Assembly: GCA_035511515.1 (NCBI GenBank)
Contig: DATKFG010000072.1
Location: 1 to 20,888, forward strand
Origin: VBCK01 sp035511515
Lineage (GTDB): Bacteria; Pseudomonadota; Gammaproteobacteria; Burkholderiales; Burkholderiaceae_F
Reading direction: 5' to 3'
DNA length: 20,888 nucleotides
This document shows, piece by piece, positions 14,915 through 20,888 of this stretch. The notes below the pieces were generated by a model. The model made no database searches and was not told where the DNA came from. It was given only the letters and a program-made list of their open reading frames with translations. The translations under genes and the position numbers were made by a program. Numbering within the stretch: position 1 is the stretch's first letter; each line of letters begins with the position of its first letter.

Positions 14915-17803
14915 TCAAAAGTCGTAGCGCAAACCTACTTTGTACGTACGCATCGGGCCAATGATCGTAGCCGGTACGCCGAAGTGCGCGTTGTCGCCTC
15001 CGTACACGTTTTTCGGAGGTGTCGAAGGCCCGCCGACCCAGCCGTCGTAGCCCCCGTAATTGGCGTCGCCAAGGATATTCAGGATATCGAGCCGCACCGT
15101 GAGCGCGCCGAACCCGACTCCGAAGCGTCGCGACAGGCTGGCGTCGACCTGATCGAAGTGGCCTCCGAACCCCTCGCGGTAGACGCACATGGAAAAGCCC
15201 AGGTGGCAATCGGTGATCTGGAACGGCAGGCCGGATCCGTAAGTCCATTTAGCGCCGAGCACGACGCCCAGCGGCAGCACCCGGTCGGTGATGGCGGTTG
15301 CCACAATCCGCTGTCGCTCCACATCGTCGGACGGGTACCAGCCGACACCGGGTTTGCCGTAGGTCCAGTTGATCGGATCGTTGGTCCACTCGCGGTTCGT
15401 GGTCCACCCCTGCGACCAGGTGTAGGTCACGGTCATGCCCCAGCCCGAGGAGGTCGTGTACGGCTTTTCGGCCTTCAAATACGCGGTCTCGGTCCTGACC
15501 CTGCCCACAAAGTCGCCCAGCAGCAGGTTTCCGAATCCGGCCGGACCCCCGAACAGCGGGTCGATCAGGCTCTGCTGGCCCCAGCCGCCGCGCGGGTCGC
15601 GGTTGCCGCTGAACCAGTTGAACTGGTTGTAGCTGTACGAGTAGGTGTAGGCGAGCTCGGTGTTCCACACCCCCAGGCCCTGGCGCACGCCGGCGCCGTA
15701 CTGGTCCGTGTATGGCATCTTGAAATCGTTCCTGACCAGCCAGATGTCGCCGCCCGGTTGCAGGTTCTTCTGCTTCTCGTCGAGCGCGTTGGTGGCGACC
15801 TTGCGATCGTAAGCGCGACCGTAAGCGCCGAAGAATACCGTCTGCTTGTCGCCCAGCAGGTCGTACGAGAAGCCCACGCGCGGCTGGATGGCGCCCGTGT
15901 ACGGCTTGCGGCTGGAGCCGTTGCTGATGTAGTTGCCGATGTTGATCCCCCCCAGCGCCAGCGATTGGGCGTAGGTCTGTCCCGGCGGCGCGGTGATGCC
16001 GGCGACGGTGCGGGTATCGGGCCCATAGAGGGCGGCAATGCGGTCGGCCGGCGTCACGTAATCGTTGTCCAGCATGTTCGTTTCGTAGTCCCAGCGCAGG
16101 CCCAGGTTCAGCTGCAGCCTGCGGGTCACATCCCAATCGTCCTGCAGGTACAGGCCGATCATCGTATCGCGGAAGTTGGCATCGACCGGCGGCTCCGCGT
16201 TCACGGTCCGGTCCGCCTGGACGGTCGGAATGCCGCTCACGTTGTCGATCAGCTCGACCAATGTCGGGACGCTGAATGCGGTCCCCGACAGGTCGAACGT
16301 GATGAAGTCGACCTTGAAGCCGGCTTTGAAGGCGTGGTCGGCAATGCCGCCGAAGCTCAGGTCGTCCTGCAGGTAGAAACCCTTCTGGATCCGGTCCTGC
16401 GCGTCGGGAGAGCCACCCACGTCGATCACGCCGTTCATGTTGTTCTCGTTGTTGGACGGCGAGATGTTGTAAAGGATCAGCGGGGTGGTGCTGTTCGAGT
16501 GCGGGTTCCATTCGGCCCTCTGATAGCCTGCACGCGCCTCGTTCAACCATGCGCCCACGGTCCACTCGTGCTTCAGGTCGATGTGGGTCTCGTTGTTCCT
16601 GCGGTTGCTCTGGTTGTCCGGCGCGCTCAGCGTCGGGTTGATCGGCACCAGGTCGTTTTCGCGGCGCACCCGCACGCTCAGGTCCACACGCTGGTCCGCG
16701 GCGATCTGGGCATCCACCTTGGTGAACACCAGGTCCTCGCGGAACGAATCGGTGGTCGCGCCTTGCAGCGCCCTGAGCGAGGGCACGATGCCCGCGTTGG
16801 GCAGCTCATCGGCGTGCTGCAACGCGGTTTCGCGCGCGTCGCCGATGTGCTTGCCCTCGTAGGCGATGAAATAGTGCATCCGGTCCTGGATGATCGGGCC
16901 GCCCAGGGTCATGCCGTACTGCTCCTGGTCGAAGCCCGGACGGTTGATGCCGGCACTCTTGTTGGCCAGCTCGATCGGGCTGTACTGGACGAATTCGTTC
17001 CCGGTGTAGTCGACGAACGCGTCGCCGTGCAGCTCGTTGGTGCCCGAACGGGTCGCCGCCGTGATGGCAGCGCCCGAGACCTGGTCGAATTCGGCCTTGT
17101 AGTTCTGGTTGACGATCCGGTATTCGCTCAGGGCCGATTGCGGGAACGGGTTGCCGCGGGAGCTGTCCTGGCCCACCAGGCCGCCGCGCAGCACGTAGTT
17201 TTTCTGGCTGACCCCGTCGATATAGACGTTGATGTTGTCCTGGTTCTGTGCGCCGCTTTGCACGCTCACGAAACCCGTGGTCTGGTCCTGGTTCACCCGC
17301 ACCCCCGGCGCCAGGTCGGCGAACGACAGGAAATTGCGGCTCACCTGCGGCAGCAGCTGCATCTGCTTGGGCGACACGCTGGTGGCCACCTCGGAGGTCT
17401 TCACGTCAGCGCGCTCCAAGGCCCCGATGATAGTGACCTGCTCGATCGGCACCGCCGGCAGCACCAGGTCGAGCGAGGCCGATTCCGCGACGGCGAGGGA
17501 AACGATTTGCGGCTTCTGCTCGGCCTCGGTGCCGGTGCGGATGGCGTACTTTCCGGGCGGCAGGCCATTTAACACGTAGCTGCCGTCGCTGTTGGACCTG
17601 GTCCGGTAGACGAAGCCGCTGTCGGTGTTGGTCGCCGACACCTCCACGCCGCCCTCGCCCTGCCCTGTGGCCGTCAGCACGAAGCCGCGCAGGGTCGCTG
17701 CGCTCAACTGTGCCTGCGCCGGCTGCCACACCGCAACACAGGCGCCCGTGACTACGGCGATGGCGATGCCGATTCCTTTCATCCAGTTCGAACGCGATCT
17801 CAT
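14915..17803 (-). CDS. Oar-like TonB-dependent receptor with carboxypeptidase-regulatory-like domain
   Basis: Outer-membrane active importer, 962 residues. ATG at 17803 follows a strong GGAGGAG site, and gives a signal peptide ending PAQA (cleavage after residue 31). Residues about 35-118 form a carboxypeptidase-regulatory-like (CarboxypepD_reg) fold (TLRGFVLTATGQGEGGVEVS, SDGSYVLNGLPPGKYAIR). EQVTIIG at 121-127 looks like the TonB box. The plug follows (YIDGVSQKNYVLRGG, SALSEYRIVNQNYKAEFDQV, GAAITAATRSGTNELHGDAF), then GGPIIQDRMHYFIAYEGK and a long beta-barrel ending TYKVGLRYDF with the terminal Phe needed for outer-membrane assembly. The layout is that of Oar/TonB transporters, often linked to glycan uptake. 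First structural gene after lacI; 17 bases separate its stop from the presumed GH144-type start. Substrate is inferred from neighbours. Confidence 0.93.
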   Translation of the reverse strand: MRSRSNWMKGIGIAIAVVTGACVAVWQPAQAQLSAATLRGFVLTATGQGEGGVEVSATNTDSGFVYRTRSNSDGSYVLNGLPPGKYAIRTGTEAEQKPQIVSLAVAESASLDLVLPAVPIEQVTIIGALERADVKTSEVATSVSPKQMQLLPQVSRNFLSFADLAPGVRVNQDQTTGFVSVQSGAQNQDNINVYIDGVSQKNYVLRGGLVGQDSSRGNPFPQSALSEYRIVNQNYKAEFDQVSGAAITAATRSGTNELHGDAFVDYTGNEFVQYSPIELANKSAGINRPGFDQEQYGMTLGGPIIQDRMHYFIAYEGKHIGDARETALQHADELPNAGIVPSLRALQGATTDSFREDLVFTKVDAQIAADQRVDLSVRVRRENDLVPINPTLSAPDNQSNRRNNETHIDLKHEWTVGAWLNEARAGYQRAEWNPHSNSTTPLILYNISPSNNENNMNGVIDVGGSPDAQDRIQKGFYLQDDLSFGGIADHAFKAGFKVDFITFDLSGTAFSVPTLVELIDNVSGIPTVQADRTVNAEPPVDANFRDTMIGLYLQDDWDVTRRLQLNLGLRWDYETNMLDNDYVTPADRIAALYGPDTRTVAGITAPPGQTYAQSLALGGINIGNYISNGSSRKPYTGAIQPRVGFSYDLLGDKQTVFFGAYGRAYDRKVATNALDEKQKNLQPGGDIWLVRNDFKMPYTDQYGAGVRQGLGVWNTELAYTYSYSYNQFNWFSGNRDPRGGWGQQSLIDPLFGGPAGFGNLLLGDFVGRVRTETAYLKAEKPYTTSSGWGMTVTYTWSQGWTTNREWTNDPINWTYGKPGVGWYPSDDVERQRIVATAITDRVLPLGVVLGAKWTYGSGLPFQITDCHLGFSMCVYREGFGGHFDQVDASLSRRFGVGFGALTVRLDILNILGDANYGGYDGWVGGPSTPPKNVYGGDNAHFGVPATIIGPMRTYKVGLRYDF

Positions 17804-17849
17804 GGTCTGCTCCTCCTCCATCAGGGCATGTGCTTCCTTCGCAGGACGT

Positions 17850-18887
17850 CTATCGGAGCTTCGGGGATGCGACGGACGCCGCACCTTCCTGCGCCCCGCC
17901 GCAGGAAGTGCGAACCACGAGCTCGGAGCGCAGCGTCTGCGGCTTGATGCTCGCGAAGTTCTTGGTCTCGATCGAAAGCGCCAGCCGTTCCAGCGCCATC
18001 GAGCCCAGCTCGGCGATGCGCACGCGCACCGTCGTCAAGGGCGGATTGACGAAGCGCGCGAGCGGGATGTCGTCGAATCCGACCAGCGCCACGTCGTGCG
18101 GCACCTGCACCCCGGCCTCGCCCAGGCAGAACAGGCACCCGATCGCCATCGCGTCGTTGGCCGCGAAGATCGCGCCCGGGCGCGGCTGCATCGCGAGGAT
18201 CCGGTTGCCGACCCGCCAGCCGGACTCTTCGGTGAATTCGCCCGGCAGCACCAGCGGCTCGGAGCCGGGCAGCAACTGGGCCAGCGCCTCGCGATAGCCG
18301 CGCAGACGCTCCTGCGCCTCGAAATTGGCCTCGGGCCCGCCGATGAACACGATCGACCGGTGGCCCAGGCCGGCCAGGTGGCGCACCATCGCGTAGGCGC
18401 CGCCATAGTTGTCGACCGTCAGGCAGGCGGCCTGCACGCCCTCGCCGCGCGTGTTCATCAGCACCACCGGCCAACCGCGCGGCAGGTTGTCGGCCAGCGC
18501 GCGCGCGTCCAGATGCGGCGACATGATCAGCAGCCCGTCGACCCGGCCGCTCATGGCCTTGATGGCGGACGCAGCCTCGGCCCGGTCGCCGTGCGACCCC
18601 GACAGCAGCAGGTGCAGGCCGTGGCCGCGCGCCGCAGTGTCGATGCCGCGGATCAGTTCCGAGAAGAACTCGCCGTGCAGGTCCGGCAGCAGCACGCCGA
18701 TCGTCTGCGTGCGCCGCGTGATCAGGCTGCGCGCGGCTCCGCTCGGAACGAATCCGAGCTCGCGCGCAACGGTCTTTACCCGGTCACGGGTCTGCCTCGA
18801 AACGTTGGCGTGTTCGTTCAGCGCACGCGAGACGGTCGCGACCGATACGTTCGCGGCACGTGCAACGTCCCGGATGGTCGCTGCCAA
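17850..18887 (-). CDS. LacI-family transcriptional repressor
   Basis: Sugar-responsive repressor of the LacI/GalR family, 345 residues. The start is TTG at 18887, with GGGAG 8 bases upstream; it begins exactly at the family N-terminus. The helix-turn-helix is residues 4-24 (TIRDVARAANVSVATVSRAL), followed by the hinge helix with AARSL, which inserts in the minor groove of ACGT-centred operators. The ligand-binding core starts at TQTIGVLLPDLHGEFFSELI and includes DNYGGAYAMVRHLAGLGHR, FIGGPEANFEAQERLRGY, AIFAANDAMAIGCL and VALVGFDDIPLARFVNPPLT. Its stop is 46 bases before the receptor ATG with no obvious promoter between, so it is likely co-transcribed with the operon. An operator-like palindrome at 18942-18957 overlaps its putative promoter, suggesting autoregulation. 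Inducer is probably a product of glucan breakdown. Confidence 0.94.
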   Translation of the reverse strand: MAATIRDVARAANVSVATVSRALNEHANVSRQTRDRVKTVARELGFVPSGAARSLITRRTQTIGVLLPDLHGEFFSELIRGIDTAARGHGLHLLLSGSHGDRAEAASAIKAMSGRVDGLLIMSPHLDARALADNLPRGWPVVLMNTRGEGVQAACLTVDNYGGAYAMVRHLAGLGHRSIVFIGGPEANFEAQERLRGYREALAQLLPGSEPLVLPGEFTEESGWRVGNRILAMQPRPGAIFAANDAMAIGCLFCLGEAGVQVPHDVALVGFDDIPLARFVNPPLTTVRVRIAELGSMALERLALSIETKNFASIKPQTLRSELVVRTSCGGAQEGAASVASPKLR

Positions 18888-18941
18888 CCTGTCTCCCGAC
18901 GCGCGCGGCCCCTCTCACCGGAAAGGCTCGCCTTTTCTTGT

Positions 18942-18957
18942 ATGAAAACGTTTCCAT
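18942..18957. promoter_or_regulatory. LacI-type operator upstream of lacI
   Basis: ATGAAAACGTTTCCAT is a 16-base near-palindrome centred on CG at 18949-18950, with only one mismatched pair. It has the TGnAAnCGnTTnCA design of LacI/GalR operators and lies 55 bases upstream of the lacI start. The surroundings are locally AT-rich in otherwise GC-rich DNA. Confidence 0.75.
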
Positions 18958-18971
18958 AAAAAATGTATCAA
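18943..18971 (-). promoter_or_regulatory. Putative promoter of lacI and the receptor operon
   Basis: On the minus strand TTGATA (18966-18971, 5 of 6 to TTGACA) is followed 17 bases later by TTTTCA (18943-18948), a poor -10; shifted hexamers such as TTTCAT are equally possible. The operator covers the -10 region, so repressor binding would block it. The -10 assignment is weak. Confidence 0.4.
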
Positions 18972-19061
18972 CGAAGCAAATCCAAAGAAATGTGCGCTGC
19001 CACAAAGTAAGGGCATTGTTGCCGGCAGGCTACGGCGAGGGCGGACGGGCCGAGGGACACA

Positions 19062-19101
19062 GCCCGGCCGGTAGGTCTTAACCGGTCTTAACCGGCCGGG
19101 C
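19062..19101 (-). terminator. Hairpin spanning the ATPase stop codon
   Basis: GCCCGGCCGGT (19062-19072) is the perfect 11-base complement of ACCGGCCGGGC (19091-19101), with an 18-base loop holding the ATPase stop. The ATPase is read on the minus strand, so one arm is its last codons and the other its 3' flank. No U-tract follows, so it could limit read-through into lacI or stabilise the 3' end rather than act as a classical terminator. Confidence 0.45.
19074..19093. repeat. Tandem 10-base repeat at the ATPase 3' end
   Basis: GGTCTTAACC occurs twice back to back (19074-19083 and 19084-19093), followed by GG. The ATPase stop (TAA on the minus strand, 19088-19090) lies in the second copy. It sits within the loop and one arm base pairs of the hairpin above and looks like a local slippage duplication. 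Confidence 0.7.
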
Positions 19102-20197
19102 CGATGCGGCGTCCTTCGGGCTCGCAGGAGAAAAAGTGCAGGTGCTCGACCGCCAGCCGAAGTTGCATGCGCGCGCCGGGTTGCGGCAGCGGGCGGGGCG
19201 CCACGCGTGCGATCAGCTGATGGAGGCCACAGCGGAAAACCAGGTGAAGCTCAGGGCCTGTGGGCTCGATCGCCTCCAGCGTGGCGGACAGGGCCGACCT
19301 CGCAGGCACTGCGGTGTCGGCCAGCAGCACGTGCTCGGGGCGCACGCCGAGCACCACGTCCAGGCCGGCGGCGCCGCCGGGCAACGTGGACAGTGCGGCA
19401 GCACCATCGAGCTGCAGGATCTGCGCGCCGACATCGAAGCTGGCGCCGTCGCGGTCCAGCCGCCCCGGCAGGAAATTCATCGCCGGGCTTCCGAGAAAGC
19501 CGGCCACGAACCGGTTGGAAGGCCGCTGGTACAGGGCGAGCGGGGTGTCGATCTGCTGGATCCGCCCGCGCTCGAACACCACGATGCGCTGGCCCAGCGT
19601 CATCGCCTCGACCTGGTCGTGTGTCACGTAGATCATGGTGGCGCCCAGCTGCCGGTGCAGCCGTGCCAGCTCGATCCGCATCGACTGGCGCAGGCGGGCA
19701 TCCAGGTTGGACAGCGGCTCGTCCAGCAAAAACACCGCCGGTTCGCGCACCAGGGCGCGTGCGAGCGCCACGCGCTGGCGCTGTCCGCCCGACAAGGCGC
19801 GCGGCAGCCGGTCGAGCAGCGATTCGAGCTCCAGCGTGCGCGCCGTGGCCTGCACGCGCTGGCCGATCTCGGCGGCGGGCACGTTGCGCACCTTCAGGCC
19901 GAACGCGATGTTCTGCGCCACGGTCATGTGAGGAAACAGCGCATAGCTCTGGAACACCATCGCGACGTTGCGGTCCTTGGGCGCGACCTCGTTGACCGCG
20001 CGGCCGCCGATCGACACCGTGCCCGCGCTGATCGATTCCAGGCCCGCGATCATCCGCAGCAGCGTGGACTTGCCGCAACCCGACGGGCCGACCAGGACCA
20101 TCAACTCGCGGTCCGCGACCTCGAAGCTGGCGTCCTGCACGGCCGCGTGGCCGCCTTCGTAGACCTTGCAGACGCGATCAAGCTGAACGCTTGCCAC
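19088..20197 (-). CDS. Sugar ABC transporter ATPase, MalK/MsmK/UgpC type
   Basis: Cytoplasmic ATPase for CUT1 sugar importers, 369 residues. Start GTG at 20197 with GGAG about 9 bases upstream gives the normal N-terminus (M)ASVQLDRVCKVYEGG. Motifs: Walker A GPSGCGKST (residues 37-45), Q-loop VFQSYALFPHMTVAQNIAFG, signature LSGGQRQR, Walker B VFLLDEPLSNLDARLR and switch VTHDQVEAMTLG. The C-terminal TOBE/regulatory region carries PAMNFLPGRLDRDG and LGVRPEHVLLAD. It is the only sugar ATPase visible, so it most likely energises the MalF/MalG-type permeases at 10383-12088, although such subunits can serve several importers. It lies upstream of lacI in the transcription direction, separated from it by 200 bases that hold a hairpin and an operator, so it may be its own unit. 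It is divergent from the GH1 gene. Confidence 0.93.
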   Translation of the reverse strand: MASVQLDRVCKVYEGGHAAVQDASFEVADRELMVLVGPSGCGKSTLLRMIAGLESISAGTVSIGGRAVNEVAPKDRNVAMVFQSYALFPHMTVAQNIAFGLKVRNVPAAEIGQRVQATARTLELESLLDRLPRALSGGQRQRVALARALVREPAVFLLDEPLSNLDARLRQSMRIELARLHRQLGATMIYVTHDQVEAMTLGQRIVVFERGRIQQIDTPLALYQRPSNRFVAGFLGSPAMNFLPGRLDRDGASFDVGAQILQLDGAAALSTLPGGAAGLDVVLGVRPEHVLLADTAVPARSALSATLEAIEPTGPELHLVFRCGLHQLIARVAPRPLPQPGARMQLRLAVEHLHFFSCEPEGRRIGPAG

Positions 20198-20241
20198 CCG
20201 TTTTTTCTCCGCGCGAGCCGCCCGGCGCAAAGCCGCCGAAC

Positions 20242-20255
20242 GGCCTACGTTTACA
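20242..20255. promoter_or_regulatory. Possible degenerate LacI operator half-site
   Basis: The right half ACGTTTACA (20247-20255) is identical to that of the strong site at 20299-20314; the left half (GGCCTAC) matches poorly. The centres are 58 bases apart. It lies between the divergent ATPase and GH1 genes, nearer the ATPase. Confidence 0.3.
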
Positions 20256-20298
20256 TCAGGCGCGCTGTTCCGTGTGGATCTCGGACATCAGTACCCTT

Positions 20299-20314
20299 AT
20301 GGTAACGTTTACAT
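20299..20314. promoter_or_regulatory. LacI-type operator between the ATPase and GH1 genes
   Basis: ATGGTAACGTTTACAT is a near-palindrome centred on CG (20306-20307) with the same outer ATG/CAT and ACGTTT core as the operator upstream of lacI. It lies 20 bases before the GH1 ATG and 101 bases upstream of the ATPase start, so it could control both. I could not identify convincing -35/-10 elements for either direction in 20198-20334. Confidence 0.72.
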
Positions 20315-20334
20315 TCGATGGCCAGAGCACGCCC

Positions 20335-20888
20335 ATGAAGTCCGCAAAGGCATCGCCGAGACACAGATTCCCGGACGGATTCCTGTGGGGAGCCGCCACG
20401 TCGGCCTACCAGGTCGAAGGCTCGCCGCTGGCCGATGGGGCGGGCCCGAGCATCTGGCACCGCTTCGTGCACACGCCGGGTCTGGTGCACGACGGCGACA
20501 CGGGCGACGTCGCCTGCGATCACTATCGACGATTCAAGTCGGACGTCGCGCTGATGAAGCGCCTCGGGCTGACCGCCTACCGGTTCAGCGTGTCCTGGAG
20601 CCGGGTGCTGCCCGAGGGCGTCGGGGCCGTCAACCCGAAGGGGCTGGGCTTTTACGAGCGCCTGGTCGACGAATTGCTCGGTGCCGGCATCGAACCGATG
20701 ATCACGCTGTATCACTGGGACCTGCCGGCAGCGCTGGACGACCGGGGCGGCTGGCTGAACTCGGATGTGGCGCACTGGTTCGCCGACTACGGGCAGACGA
20801 TGTACCGCCGCCTGGACGACCGGGTCAAGCTGTGGACGACGCTGAACGAGCCGTGGGTCGTCACCGACGGCGGCTACCTGCACGGCGC
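20335..20888 (+). CDS. GH1 beta-glucosidase, 3' end cut off by the window
   Basis: Retaining beta-glucosidase of glycoside hydrolase family 1; only the first 184 codons are present, against about 440-480 in the family. ATG at 20335 leads directly into the family N-terminal signature FPDGFLWGAATSAYQVEGSP with the glycone-binding Gln of AYQVEG. Next come SIWHRFVHTPG, GDVACDHYRRFKSDVALMKR, AYRFSVSWSRVLPEG and TLYHWDLPAALDDRGGW (the glycone-binding His). The acid/base Glu is residue 172 in TLNEPW (codon 20848-20850). The catalytic nucleophile motif lies beyond the edge. There is no signal peptide, so it is cytoplasmic and would act on imported disaccharides. It is divergent from the ATPase gene with a LacI-type operator 20 bases upstream, fitting co-induction with the operon. 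An out-of-frame ATG at 20318 was discarded. Confidence 0.93.
   Translation, partial: MKSAKASPRHRFPDGFLWGAATSAYQVEGSPLADGAGPSIWHRFVHTPGLVHDGDTGDVACDHYRRFKSDVALMKRLGLTAYRFSVSWSRVLPEGVGAVNPKGLGFYERLVDELLGAGIEPMITLYHWDLPAALDDRGGWLNSDVAHWFADYGQTMYRRLDDRVKLWTTLNEPWVVTDGGYLHG

Noticed and set aside
14774..17572. A 932-codon open frame on the plus strand opposite the TonB receptor
   Set aside because: Arg/Val/His-rich composition, no domain motifs, no signal or ribosome site; the minus strand encodes a complete, recognisable receptor. It is a high-GC shadow.
1..20888. CRISPR arrays, tRNA or rRNA genes, insertion sequences, integrases or attachment sites
   Set aside because: No regular spaced repeats, cloverleaf-like sequence, transposase or recombinase motifs were seen; gene spacing is tight and composition is uniform apart from the AT-rich stretch near 18935-18990.

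Overview
The window is high-GC, densely packed DNA of a Gram-negative proteobacterium. Evidence for that is the periplasmic lipoproteins, a TonB-dependent outer-membrane receptor, an OpdA/PrlC-type oligopeptidase, and a DUF4124-glutaredoxin protein of a kind common in beta- and gammaproteobacteria. Genus and even class cannot be fixed from the sequence alone. No rRNA, tRNA, CRISPR array, insertion sequence or integrase was seen.

Left part (1-7186, plus strand), housekeeping genes. The 3' ten-elevenths or so of an M3 metallopeptidase (prlC/opdA) runs in from the left edge. It is followed by a phosphate-starvation module: a Pho box, then pstS, pstC, pstA and pstB, the last three overlapping or tightly packed. 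No phoU follows. A small secreted DUF4124-glutaredoxin protein and an exonuclease III (xth) complete this block.

Right part (7222-20888), a carbohydrate-utilisation locus. Reading right to left on the minus strand: a MalK/MsmK/UgpC-type sugar ABC ATPase, a LacI-family repressor (TTG start), an Oar-like TonB-dependent receptor with an N-terminal carboxypeptidase-regulatory-like domain, a lipoprotein of the PF10091/GH144 type (a family known for beta-1,2-glucan hydrolysis), a sugar-binding lipoprotein, two MalF/MalG-type permeases, and a 1054-residue secreted protein with a discoidin-like domain and a six-hairpin-glycosidase-like domain. The last four junctions from the GH144-type gene onward overlap, three of them as ATGA, so this is one translationally coupled operon. 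A GH1 beta-glucosidase starts divergently at the right edge and is cut off by it.

Two near-palindromic LacI-type operators of the same design (centred on ACGT) lie upstream of lacI and between the ATPase and the GH1 gene, tying both ends into one regulon. My model is: the receptor brings an oligo- or cyclic glucan across the outer membrane, the GH144-type lipoprotein and the discoidin protein cut it in the envelope, the ABC system imports short products, and cytoplasmic GH1 releases glucose. A beta-1,2-glucan (sophoro-oligosaccharide) substrate is the best guess; it rests on family recognition from memory. The large discoidin/glycosidase-like protein is the least explained part and the best candidate for something undescribed.
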